DNA from: Nostoc sp. UHCC 0302
Lineage (GTDB): Bacteria > Cyanobacteriota > Cyanobacteriia > Cyanobacteriales > Nostocaceae
NCBI RefSeq assembly: GCF_038096175.1
Contig: NZ_CP151099.1
Coordinates: 7,108,001-7,172,000, forward strand
DNA: 64,000 nt
Direction of reading: 5' to 3'
This document shows, piece by piece, positions 46,770 to 55,462 of this stretch. The notes beneath the pieces are model-generated. The model did not search any database, was not told the origin of the DNA, and saw only the letters and a list, made by a program, of their open reading frames with translations. Each line of letters starts with the position of its first letter. The stretch's first letter is position 1. The translations under genes were made by a program, and so were the position numbers.

Positions 46770-47505
46770 GACTTTTCCTCCCAAAAATACACAGCAAATT
46801 TAATTTCAGTTATTTCTTGTTGTTCACAAGCAAACTGAATCATTCAAGTGAAATTCAGTATATAAAAACCTATTAGGAAAATGAGCATTTTTTTACTAAA
46901 CTTTACAGTTAATTTTTTATAAATATGAATGTAAAGTCAAATTTACCTTTAAAAATAAAAACTCCTTTTGGCATCTGTCTTGAGGTATAGAAGCTCAATA
47001 CCATCCCATTCCTACGTTCATCGCTAGCGCTTTACTTCTGCTGAACTTAATATATCTTATAAAAATCACTGGCAATTCTCATAATTCACAAAGTACTGAA
47101 TAAATTATCTGCTGCTATTTGTGCTGTTAATTGATAGCAATTTCTGTCCAAACATGGAATAAATTTCTCATTTAATGGTAGAGAGTTTTAACAAAAGAAA
47201 TTGTTTGTAATTATTAATACAGGGTAAACGCCATATATTCACTGAAGCTTGTTCTGGTCTTAGGTGTGTTAAACAAGGTTAGATAAATTAAATAATTCCT
47301 ATAAATCTACTAGATAGTGGAACCTCAAGAAAAAAAGATACTAGTGGAGGTGGATAAAATGGGCTGACCTTCCCGTCAGAGTATTGCTTAACTTTCACTG
47401 TCAGAGAGCTTTTGTACAAGCTATTTTCAGAACTTTTAAAAAAATTGACTTGACATAGCTCTAATTCAACCTTATGCCAGCCAAATTTGCCAAATTTAAA
47501 GTTAT
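46770..47505. other. Divergent intergenic region upstream of pilT
   Basis: About 735 bp. AT-rich, with no supported gene; a minus-strand frame that begins inside pilT (to about 47288) is a shadow of pilT's proline-rich start. It should carry promoters for pilT and for the small membrane protein. No recognised regulator site. Confidence 0.5.
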
Positions 47506-48804
47506 ATGACAGAAACACCACTTCCATTAAATTCCAACTCTGCGGGTCGTAGTTTGCCGCCAATGCCGCCAATGCCACCACCACCGCCAACTATGAGTAC
47601 GCAGCGCCAGCATACACAAACATTAGATATGTCAATGGATAGGAGTGCTAACGCTCCTGCCGTTGCACCGCCACCTGTTGCAGCTCATCGTCCAGGTACT
47701 CCACCACCAATGCCTAGTTCCGCTACCACAAAAAATAGCAGTTCAAAACTCACTTTAGGGCAGATAATCAGACAAGCTTATGATGAGGGTTATTCTGATG
47801 TTCACCTGGGTGTAGGTGAAGTACCCCGCTTTCGCAACCGCGGAGAAATCCAACCAACGGATTATCCAGAAACAGATAAAGAAACTTTAATGAATTGGTT
47901 GCGGGAGGTAATGACAGAAGCGGAAATTCAGCGCTTTGAAGAATATCTAGAATTTGATGGTGCAACTCAGTACGAGTTTGCTCGTGTGCGGATTAATGTT
48001 TTTGGTTCCCTTAAAGGGCCAGCAATGGTTTTACGATTGATTCCATTGAAAATCTTGACTATGGAACAGTTGAAATTACCTCCCGTTTTTCGAGATATTT
48101 GTCATCACCACAAAGGTTTAATTTTGGTGACTGGGCCTACTGGTTCTGGTAAATCCACGACAATGGCAGCGATGATTGACTACATCAATAAAGAGATGTC
48201 CAAGCATATCATCACCATTGAAGACCCAATCGAATTTGTTCATCAAAGTCGCAAGTCTTTGGTAAAACAGCGAGAAGTAGGAATGCACACCCGCAAATTT
48301 GACAATGCTTTGAAAGCCGCTTTGCGGGAAGATCCAGATTTGATTCTAGTAGGGGAAATGCGAGATAAAGAAACAGTCAATACTGCCTTGAAAGCTGCAC
48401 AAACTGGTCACTTGGTTATGGGAACCCTGCACACCAATAGCGCTGTAAAAACCATTGAACGGATTCTTAATCTTTACTCTGGTGAAGAACAAGATGCAAT
48501 GCGGGTTGCAATTTCTGAGTCTTTAGTAGCAGTGATTGCTCAAGGCTTGTGCCGCACAACTGATGGTAAGCGAGCGGCTTTCCACGATGTTTTGATCAAC
48601 ACTGAAGCCATCAAGGAATGGATTAAAGATGGTAAGTACGATGAAATTACCGAGTTGATGAAACAAGCTAGTTTTGACGGTATGATCACGATGAATCAGT
48701 CGCTGCTCAACCTCTATCAAGATGGTCGCATCACTGAAGAAACTGCTTTGGAAATGTCACCAACTCCTAACGAAATGGCGCAATTTCTCCGGGGTCGGGT
48801 TTAA
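47506..48804 (+). CDS. pilT: Type IV pilus retraction ATPase PilT
   Basis: 432 residues. An N-terminal extension of about 80 residues is rich in Pro and Met (SLPPMPPMPPPPPTM), then the PilT domain: LGQIIRQAYDEGYSDVHLGV, Walker A GPTGSGKSTTMAAMID, the acidic boxes (ITIEDPIEF and EDPDLILVGEMRDKETVNTA), and the His box GHLVMGTLHTNSAVKTIERI. It powers pilus retraction and so phototactic movement and DNA uptake. Followed after about 310 bp by the KaiB-like gene on the same strand. Confidence 0.93.
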   Translation: MTETPLPLNSNSAGRSLPPMPPMPPPPPTMSTQRQHTQTLDMSMDRSANAPAVAPPPVAAHRPGTPPPMPSSATTKNSSSKLTLGQIIRQAYDEGYSDVHLGVGEVPRFRNRGEIQPTDYPETDKETLMNWLREVMTEAEIQRFEEYLEFDGATQYEFARVRINVFGSLKGPAMVLRLIPLKILTMEQLKLPPVFRDICHHHKGLILVTGPTGSGKSTTMAAMIDYINKEMSKHIITIEDPIEFVHQSRKSLVKQREVGMHTRKFDNALKAALREDPDLILVGEMRDKETVNTALKAAQTGHLVMGTLHTNSAVKTIERILNLYSGEEQDAMRVAISESLVAVIAQGLCRTTDGKRAAFHDVLINTEAIKEWIKDGKYDEITELMKQASFDGMITMNQSLLNLYQDGRITEETALEMSPTPNEMAQFLRGRV

Positions 48805-48820
48805 GGAGTGGGGAGTAGGG

Positions 48821-48848
48821 GTAGAGACGCGATTAATCCCGTCTGTGT
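48821..48848. repeat. Imperfect GACGCGATTAATC palindrome after pilT
   Basis: GTAGAGACGCGATTAATCCCGTCTGTGTAG-like sequence, a degenerate member of the 28-bp palindrome group. It starts 17 bp after pilT and could act in termination. Confidence 0.5.
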
Positions 48849-48933
48849 AGAGGAGCAGGGGGCAGGGGAGCAAGGGGCAGGGGAGCAGGGGGAGAAATAA
48901 CTCTTGAGTGTTGATTTTTAATTCCTAACTCCT

Positions 48934-48992
48934 GTAGAGACGCGTAGACGCTCGAAGAGCGGCTTCTCGTAAGAGTATAATCGCGTCTGTAC
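48934..48992 (+). repeat. GACGCG palindrome carrying a nested insert (copy 3)
   Basis: Same compound repeat and orientation as 42293-42351; the insert CGCTCGAAGAGCGGCTTC is the same in all three copies. Confidence 0.75.
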
Positions 48993-49000
48993 TCCTAATG

Positions 49001-49042
49001 CCTAATCCCCAATCCCCAATCCCCAACCCCCAACCCCCAATA
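49001..49042 (+). repeat. Heptanucleotide tandem repeat (CCCAATC type)
   Basis: Six consecutive 7-bp units, CCTAATC, CCCAATC twice, CCCAACC twice and CCCAATA. It is the classic short tandem heptamer of heterocystous cyanobacteria, upstream of the KaiB-like gene. Confidence 0.75.
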
Positions 49043-49117
49043 TCCTTGTTTTCCTGGTTGCAGTTCTCGCTAAGGTAAAAGGTAAAAGTAGGAGATAAAA
49101 TTTTTTACTTTCGACTT

Positions 49118-49906
49118 TTGAGTTCCCTAGCCCCTGTAAGTAACTTGACTACAGATAATTTATCTAAACCCCAGTTGTTCAAAGGTATTGCGTTATTTAC
49201 ACCCGGAGGAGATTTAATTTACTGTATCGACTCTAGCAAGCAAGGTCGATGGCATTTACATTTATGTAATGCTTTACAGGAAATTTTAGACTTATCAGAG
49301 CCTCCGCATTTTTTAGTGCCTTGTTATACTGCCACGATTGACCACTGGTTAGATCCCCGCAGCCAAAAGGTGCAAACTTTTGCGGAAGCTTATCCGGCGG
49401 TGATTAAACATCAGGCTTTGCTTAACGCGATTTTTGGCACAAAAGAATTAATCTGGCAAGCCGCTCCTTGGCAGGATGGTTTGTGCGATCGCATGGTATT
49501 GTCAACTTACCACTCTTCATTCCCAGAACTTTGGGAAGACCATGATTTAATTGTGCGCTTAGACCTTTCTGAACCAGTGCCAAAGTATCATCGACAGGCT
49601 GTAACAGCGCAACAAGAGCAATTTACTACACAAGGCTATGTTCTGCGTCTGTTCGTTGCCGGACATAGCGGCACTACTGAACGCATTCTTCAGAATCTGC
49701 ACGAACTATTGGAGCGATCGCTCAGACAGCCATATACACTAAAAGTTATTGATGTTTTAACTAATCCTGAACAAGCGGAAATCAATCAAGTTTCTGCAAC
49801 TCCCACTTTAATGAAAGTTTGGCCTCACCCAATTCGGCGAATTGTTGGCAATTTGGATCATGGGGAAAGAATCTTACAGATGTTAGCTATTAAAGAACAA
49901 TTTTAG
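49118..49906 (+). CDS. KaiB-like thioredoxin-fold protein with a long N-terminal extension
   Basis: 262 residues. The last 90 or so resemble KaiB and the SasA sensor domain: GYVLRLFVAGHSGTTERILQ, YTLKVIDVLTNPEQAEINQV, SATPTLMKVWPHPIRRIVGN and LDHGERILQML. True KaiB has only about 100 residues; here about 170 extra residues precede it (IALFTPGGDLIYCIDSSKQG, HFLVPCYTATIDHWLDPRSQ), of no known family. The start is TTG, since no ATG fits upstream. Position after pilT may link the clock-related fold to motility, but that is inference. The 3' end overlaps the convergent NACHT gene by 17 bp. Confidence 0.8.
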   Translation: MSSLAPVSNLTTDNLSKPQLFKGIALFTPGGDLIYCIDSSKQGRWHLHLCNALQEILDLSEPPHFLVPCYTATIDHWLDPRSQKVQTFAEAYPAVIKHQALLNAIFGTKELIWQAAPWQDGLCDRMVLSTYHSSFPELWEDHDLIVRLDLSEPVPKYHRQAVTAQQEQFTTQGYVLRLFVAGHSGTTERILQNLHELLERSLRQPYTLKVIDVLTNPEQAEINQVSATPTLMKVWPHPIRRIVGNLDHGERILQMLAIKEQF

Positions 49907-52900
49907 ACCTATGCCAAATCTGATAGAATTCCAAATAATTCATATTTTCTGCACAGTACCAAAGAAGTTTGTAACAATCGCGAAATTGTTCTAACTCATG
50001 TTCACAAACTTGATTAGAAAAGCAATCTTTTAAAGATGCAATAACTTCTGGCAACTGTTCATTTTGAAGAATTTCCTTTAAGTTTTCTGCGGAGTGTTTG
50101 CGAACTAATTCACTTTGGGCTGATTTCAATAGTTGTAATAAAGTCATAAATGCCTCTTGATTCCCTGGATCAAGTTTTGCTAATTTGTAAGCCCTGCGTC
50201 TTCGGGTATCTTCATTTCCTGTTGCGATACCTTGGAGTAAAGAAGCAAGAAGAGTAGGCGAAGGAGGGAGTGTACTTCGACTGCGCTCAGTAACCGGGGG
50301 AGCAGAGGTAGAAGAGGATTCTTTTAATTGAGTAGTACCGCGGAGTGCCTCTAAGTTTGCTGCTGCTTGTCGTCGTTGGGATGCATCGGTTCCTGATGCG
50401 GCGATTTTCTCTAGTGTGGAAATAGCGAACGCATTCTCAAAAGTAATTTTTCCTAAACTATAGGCGGCTTTACGACAAGTTGATTCATTTTTGGTTGACT
50501 TGATAATTTCCACTAATGCTGCAACTGCTGTTTGGTTATCTGCATCAACTCTTGCTAAACTATATGCCGCTTGCCAACGGATAGATTCATGGCGAACTGT
50601 TTTAACAAGTTTTTCTAAAGCTGCGATCGCAATTTGATTACCCGGATCAAATACTTTCCCTAAAGTATAAGCTGCATTCCAACTTTCAAATTCATTGGTG
50701 GTTGAGGTGATAAATTGCTCTAAAGCTGCGATCGCTTTTGGGCGATCGGTTTTTAATAATGCCACCCGCGCACCCTCAACAATGGGCGGCGGAAATCTCC
50801 ACCACTTCTGTTTTTGGGAATGCAAGTATCCAAAACGCCACTTGATCAATTGCTGGAAGATTTCATCAGCTTTTTGGCAGTCTGTAAACTCAGCAATTGC
50901 TTGGGCTGCCAAAAAATAAGCCTGATAGCGATAAAATTCCCCACATCCATCTGAAAAATTAATTAATGCTTCTATAAATTCTTCTTTGTTTTCTTGTGGT
51001 ATGTCATCTCTACCTAGCCACAGTAAAATTACTTCGCGCCACTGCGGTTCAAAAATATAGTAATTGCCTTCAGTGGAAAGTAGGAAATTTTCATTACTCC
51101 CTATTCCCCACTCCCCATTGCCCCTTATTCTCAGAGGGGGCCCCACCTTCCCCAATAAGAAAAAGCGCCAGTCTGTAATCGCTTGTGCAGCAAAGTATTC
51201 CTGAAAGGTGGGATGGTAAAAGGCATATACTTTTTCGCCCAGTTTTTCTGAAATCCCAACTTGATTTAACCAACCTAACTGTAGTGCTAATTGAAACAGA
51301 CCATCATCAGGAGCGCCTAATACTTCACATATGAAGCGATGTCTGAGGCGGAACTTGGTTTTTTCTTGAGCGATTGCCAACAACGCCAACTCACCCAGCG
51401 CTCGATTTAATTGCGATCGCTGCACGGAAGTCGTAGGAAAACGATCCTGTTTCCACTCATAAATTGCTTCAACAAACTGCTCATAAAGCATTGCTTTGGT
51501 GTTGGGCAATCCTCCTTGCCACAATCCCCATGTGCGGCACAATAACGCTAATCGCAAAGGATTTTTCACTGCATCCTTAATACGTCGTCGTTCAGGTTGG
51601 TTTAACTCTACGCGTAAACTTTCTCCTAAAGCAGGATTTTCTTGGAACCAGCGTTGAATGAAATGTCCCACTTGATCGCAGAAAGGGAACTTGATCTGTT
51701 CCTGACTGTAAGTAAAACTAAGGTTGCGATAAGTATCAAAAAACTCTAATACATTCTTGCCTGCATCCCAAACGTTAAGTCGACAGGTTAGCACTACTGA
51801 GGCGTCAGCTATCCAGCTTGTGAGACAACTGGCAATCTTTGCTAGAGCATGGCTTGATTCAATTGCCATTTCATCCACTGCATCCAGAAGTAACCAAACC
51901 CGTCCTTGGTTAAACTGTTCGCAGAATGCTTCTTCTATTTCTGGCGGTACACGTAGCTTGCGAGTAGCGGAGGGTAACCAATCTTGAATAAGGTATTGTT
52001 CTAAAGTCTTGCCCTGCAAATCAGCTAAGGAGATCCAAATAGGCAAATCTTCGGTATTTTCTAACACCCATGCGGCTATTTTTTGCAGCAAAGTAGTTTT
52101 TCCCGCCCCTGGTTCTCCAACAATGGCGATGCGCTGATTTTGTTTTGGTTGCAGCACTTGTCGGATAAATTCATGATGATCAAAAGTCTGAATGACTTCT
52201 GCGTCTTCTAGTTCGTATAAACGCGAACCCTCTTGCAAAATCACATTATCTCGGTAGCGCAAACGCTGCTTTCGCTGCACTAATCCCAAGGGTACATAAA
52301 CTTGATCTAGCTCGAAGGTTACACCATCGGCACTAGTTAAGGGATTAGTCGTTAGTCTTCCGTGGTTTTGCGCCTCTAAATTTGTACGGCACAGCTGTTG
52401 CCAGTCCACAAGTGAGGGAGATATTTCTTTTTTATCTCCCCTTGCCTCCCCTGCCTCCCCTACTTCCCCTGCTCTCGTTACCTGCTTCGATTTCTCTGGA
52501 CGACGGCGTTCCCACTCCCAATCAAATTGTTGCAAGTTGGCTTCTGTATCTTGGCGTTTGTGCCAGAGTTTGAGGGTGAAATGCCAAGTTTCTGAACCGC
52601 CACGAGTTGGGCGGTTGTCTTCTAAAATTTCTAAGAAATCTGCAAACCGCTTTAAGGCTTCTTTGATTTGCTCAGCTTTTAATTCACTTTCAGCCGATAT
52701 TAAACCTGTCAAAGACTGTAAGAATCTCACTTTCGTCCTGACAATTAGCTGATTTTCACTTTGCCAACGAGTTTGAATCTGGGGACGCAGCACATCTAAA
52801 GCGGCTTCATCTTGACAGTTTATTTCGTCATTGGCATAAGTTAAGAGCGTCTCTAATAAACGCCGCGATCGCTTTTTTGCTTCTGGGCCATAACTCGCTC

Positions 52901-52907
52901 TTGCCAT
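49890..52907 (-). CDS. NACHT-domain NTPase with C-terminal HEAT repeats
   Basis: About 1005 residues from ATG 52907 (an upstream TTG adds eight). N-terminal helical region (about 1-240), NACHT domain with Walker A VGEPGAGKTT (about 264-272), Walker B RVWLLLDAVDEM (about 336-347), the sensor VVLTCRLNVWD, and the distal FYHPTFQEYFAAQAI. Residues about 710-960 are HEAT-like repeats (AIAALEQFITSTTNEFESWNAAYTLGKV and successors). NACHT-HEAT proteins are STAND NTPases; bacterial members include antiphage proteins, but a specific role is not shown here. Three short low-complexity inserts derived from intergenic repeats lie in the protein (see findings). Confidence 0.88.
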   Translation of the reverse strand: MARASYGPEAKKRSRRLLETLLTYANDEINCQDEAALDVLRPQIQTRWQSENQLIVRTKVRFLQSLTGLISAESELKAEQIKEALKRFADFLEILEDNRPTRGGSETWHFTLKLWHKRQDTEANLQQFDWEWERRRPEKSKQVTRAGEVGEAGEARGDKKEISPSLVDWQQLCRTNLEAQNHGRLTTNPLTSADGVTFELDQVYVPLGLVQRKQRLRYRDNVILQEGSRLYELEDAEVIQTFDHHEFIRQVLQPKQNQRIAIVGEPGAGKTTLLQKIAAWVLENTEDLPIWISLADLQGKTLEQYLIQDWLPSATRKLRVPPEIEEAFCEQFNQGRVWLLLDAVDEMAIESSHALAKIASCLTSWIADASVVLTCRLNVWDAGKNVLEFFDTYRNLSFTYSQEQIKFPFCDQVGHFIQRWFQENPALGESLRVELNQPERRRIKDAVKNPLRLALLCRTWGLWQGGLPNTKAMLYEQFVEAIYEWKQDRFPTTSVQRSQLNRALGELALLAIAQEKTKFRLRHRFICEVLGAPDDGLFQLALQLGWLNQVGISEKLGEKVYAFYHPTFQEYFAAQAITDWRFFLLGKVGPPLRIRGNGEWGIGSNENFLLSTEGNYYIFEPQWREVILLWLGRDDIPQENKEEFIEALINFSDGCGEFYRYQAYFLAAQAIAEFTDCQKADEIFQQLIKWRFGYLHSQKQKWWRFPPPIVEGARVALLKTDRPKAIAALEQFITSTTNEFESWNAAYTLGKVFDPGNQIAIAALEKLVKTVRHESIRWQAAYSLARVDADNQTAVAALVEIIKSTKNESTCRKAAYSLGKITFENAFAISTLEKIAASGTDASQRRQAAANLEALRGTTQLKESSSTSAPPVTERSRSTLPPSPTLLASLLQGIATGNEDTRRRRAYKLAKLDPGNQEAFMTLLQLLKSAQSELVRKHSAENLKEILQNEQLPEVIASLKDCFSNQVCEHELEQFRDCYKLLWYCAENMNYLEFYQIWHRSKIVL

Positions 52908-53104
52908 CGCTATAATTACAAGACTGAACAAAGTTCGGGGAATCCCCTAAGTTTAACAACTTCCCCTAGCTGTCTTAGTTAGATGTTACAAGCTTTTCCG
53001 TTCGCAAATACCCTGTTGGCTTAAGGGCAATTTTTGGGAATACTCTGTATTTATAGATAAAGCATCAAAACATACAACTAAAAATTAAATCTCAATCAAT
53101 CTAT

Positions 53105-53464
53105 ATGTTAAAACTTACCTACACAGAAAATAGCTTTAGCCTAGAGTTACTCAACGAATCCTTAGAAGATTGGGTAAATACAAGAGTTCTATTAGCTTTG
53201 CGATCGCGTACAAACATTTATATTGAACCAAGCACAGCTGCTTTTTTACTTTCAGCAGACTTGTCCCATCTGGCTAATTTAGCTCAAGGAAATATTGTGA
53301 AACTTTCCCTTTGTGATACCGATTCGGTAGAAGTTATTCTTCAAGGTACTTGGTTGACATCCGATACAGAAAGTGAAACAGGGATTTTTGTGACTGCACT
53401 GAATGAATCAACTGAGTTATTGCTTTATCAACTCTCACAAACTAAGCAGTTCTGTCACGCTTAA
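53105..53464 (+). CDS. Protein of unknown function, 119 residues
   Basis: A small, probably soluble alpha/beta protein (SLELLNESLEDWVNTRVLLALRS, YIEPSTAAFLLSADLSHLAN, GIFVTALNESTELLLYQLSQ). No signal peptide or membrane segment, and I recognise no family. It is the first of three plus-strand genes with the vWA-like and ARPP-2-like genes and is divergent from the NACHT gene; spacing to the next start is 165 bp with a palindrome in between. Confidence 0.7.
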   Translation: MLKLTYTENSFSLELLNESLEDWVNTRVLLALRSRTNIYIEPSTAAFLLSADLSHLANLAQGNIVKLSLCDTDSVEVILQGTWLTSDTESETGIFVTALNESTELLLYQLSQTKQFCHA

Positions 53465-53593
53465 GTTTTCAGTCTTTTAGTCTTGCTGTTCGCGGGACTT
53501 TGGTACAACTTCCGAACCCGAATTGTAAACTCGTCCTAGCTAGTTGTGCCGCCTTTCCCCGAACAGCATCCTCTTCAAATACATCACATTCTT

Positions 53594-53621
53594 GTACAGA
53601 CGCGATTAATCGCGTCTCTAC
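53594..53621. repeat. 28-bp palindrome in the leader of the vWA gene
   Basis: GTACAGACGCGATTAATCGCGTCTCTAC, an almost perfect inverted repeat, ending eight bases before the ATG at 53630. A transcript hairpin here would cover the usual ribosome-binding region. Confidence 0.7.
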
Positions 53622-53629
53622 TCATATAT

Positions 53630-55102
53630 ATGGCTACTAACAACTATACGAACCGCGTAGAACAGGTGGCGCGAGAAGATTTGGTAATGTTTATTAATGC
53701 TTGTCTTGCCTGCACAGGACAACGTGAATTCTATGATGATGCTTACGGACAACGGGTATCAATTGACTTTTTACATGATTACATTCTGGGTAATTACCGC
53801 TTGTTGTATGCTCGTTCTCTAGCAGCAGGTATCAATCATTTCAATCAAGCACAAATTATTATAAAACTGCTGGCAACGGGACGGGATATTTCTCCAGAAC
53901 ATCGTCAGGAGGAAGGCACACTTATTGCTCATGCACTCAATGGTTTGCCTCCGCAACGCGCTTGGGGAGTTTTGCAACAGTTGCGTCTACGAAAGATTAA
54001 CAACCGTCGCAGTAGAGCGATCGCTCGCGATTATATCAGTATGCGGCGTGACATGAGTTTTGATGCTGTTAAGTATCGCGCCAAAGTCCGGGCGATCGCA
54101 ACACACGCACATTTGAAACTTCCGGGCGAATTAAGTACTTTTCTCTTCCGCAACTGGACACAAAAAATCTACTCAACTGAGTTATTTGAGCAGTTTCGCC
54201 AAGCACACTACAGCGCTGAAGCAATTTATCAGCTTCCTTTCACTGTTGCCGAAGGATTAGCGGTAAAACACAAAGTACCCCGTGATGTTTTCTTGTCGCG
54301 TATTCAACAGCAGATGACTTTGGGCGAAAAGCTACGTTGGCAAGGTGCGGCAGAACGTACTAATAAAGTTGAAATCGACCTAGATTTGGGTCGCCTTCCC
54401 TTAACTAAGTTGGCATTGTATATTCTGTCATTGTCTTTGGAAACTAGACAACAACAAAGAGATATTTTAAACCAAGCTTTGGTGCGATCGGCGCGATTAG
54501 TTTTGAAAAAAGCACCTTTAAAACTAGGAAGAATTGCCGCTGTTTTAGATTGCAGTTACTCCAGTTCTGGTTCGAGTCAAAAGCGTCGCCGTCCTTTAGG
54601 TGTGGCTGTTGCTACTCACTATTTGTTGCAAGCTGCATCTAAAGAATACCGTGCGTTTTGGACTGTACCTGTTGAGGATGCATTGCAAGTACGTGCTAGC
54701 GGACAAACTGATTTAGCAACACCACTCTTAGCAGCTTTAGGGTCAGGTGCGGAGTTGGTGGTGATTGTCTCCGATGGTTGCGAGAACTATCCACCCAATG
54801 GTGCAGCAGAAGTTTTACGAGTATACCGCACTAAGTTAGACCCCATGCGGCGAACTTCAATTGTTCATTGCAATCCTGTGTTTAATTCTGAAGACTTTTC
54901 TCTACGTAACCTTAGTTCAACTATTCCCACTGTAGGATTGAGAGATGCTGAGGATTTACCAACTATGCTGGGATTTGCTCGTTTTGCTGAAGGTTCTGCT
55001 CCTTTGGGGGAATTAGAAGCATATTTGGCTCAACGAGTGCAGCAGATGTTAGAGGGAAGTGGAGAAATAGGAGAAGAGAGTGTCTTGAAACATCAAGGTT
55101 GA
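53630..55102 (+). CDS. TROVE/vWA-like protein with intact MIDAS
   Basis: About 490 residues from ATG 53630; an open frame 28 codons longer runs through a palindromic repeat and is not family-like. The first 290 residues are helical and resemble the TROVE module of Ro60-type proteins (ALNGLPPQRAWGVLQQLRLR, RLPLTKLALYILSLSLETR). The rest is a von Willebrand A domain with a complete metal site: DCSYS (307-311), Thr360 in SGQTDLATP and Asp382 in VSDG. Ro60-like proteins bind small structured RNAs; the vWA binds partners through a metal. The next gene is ARPP-2-like, a pairing consistent with a predicted RNA-related or conflict module, but the role is untested. Confidence 0.75.
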   Translation: MATNNYTNRVEQVAREDLVMFINACLACTGQREFYDDAYGQRVSIDFLHDYILGNYRLLYARSLAAGINHFNQAQIIIKLLATGRDISPEHRQEEGTLIAHALNGLPPQRAWGVLQQLRLRKINNRRSRAIARDYISMRRDMSFDAVKYRAKVRAIATHAHLKLPGELSTFLFRNWTQKIYSTELFEQFRQAHYSAEAIYQLPFTVAEGLAVKHKVPRDVFLSRIQQQMTLGEKLRWQGAAERTNKVEIDLDLGRLPLTKLALYILSLSLETRQQQRDILNQALVRSARLVLKKAPLKLGRIAAVLDCSYSSSGSSQKRRRPLGVAVATHYLLQAASKEYRAFWTVPVEDALQVRASGQTDLATPLLAALGSGAELVVIVSDGCENYPPNGAAEVLRVYRTKLDPMRRTSIVHCNPVFNSEDFSLRNLSSTIPTVGLRDAEDLPTMLGFARFAEGSAPLGELEAYLAQRVQQMLEGSGEIGEESVLKHQG

Positions 55103-55110
55103 GCTTGAAA

Positions 55111-55352
55111 AGGTCAACTTTGGAGTTCAGAACATCAACGTTGGAATTCAGAAAGTCAACGTCGGGATTTAGAAGGTCAACGTTGGGGTTTAGAAGGTCA
55201 ACGTTGAGGTTTAGAAGGTCAACGTTGGGGTTTAGAAGGTCAACGTGGGGGTTCAAAAGGTCAACGTCGTGGTTGAGAAGGTCAACGTCGGGGTTCAAAA
55301 GGTCAACGTTGAGGTTTAGAAGGTCAATGTCGGGGTTCAAAAGGTCAACATT
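55111..55352 (+). repeat. Tandem array of a 21-bp unit, about 11-12 copies
   Basis: The unit AGGTCAACGTTGGGGTTTAGA repeats every 21 bp from 55111 (55132, 55153 ... 55342), starting eight bases after the stop of the vWA gene. Variation concentrates in the second half (GGGGTTT, GAGGTTT, GGGGTTC, TGGTTGA). It is bordered on the right by the 103-bp MITE. It has no spacers, so it is not CRISPR. Open frames through it exist on both strands only because 21 is divisible by 3. Confidence 0.9.
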
Positions 55353-55359
55353 AAAACTA

Positions 55360-55462
55360 ATACCAATTTGAAAAAAGAATGCGACAAATAGACCATCTGT
55401 AGAGACGCGATGAATCGCGTCTTCATCCAACGATGTGTTGCAACCATTCATTGAATTGGTAT
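55360..55462 (+). mobile_element. 103-bp MITE-like element, copy 2
   Basis: Same terminal repeats (ATACCAATT...AATTGGTAT) and internal palindrome as 7628-7730, same length, six differences. It sits right after the 21-bp tandem array, between the vWA and ARPP-2-like genes. Confidence 0.8.

Noticed and set aside
47288-47590. Minus-strand 100-codon frame
   Set aside because: Starts inside pilT's proline-rich coding region; shadow frame.
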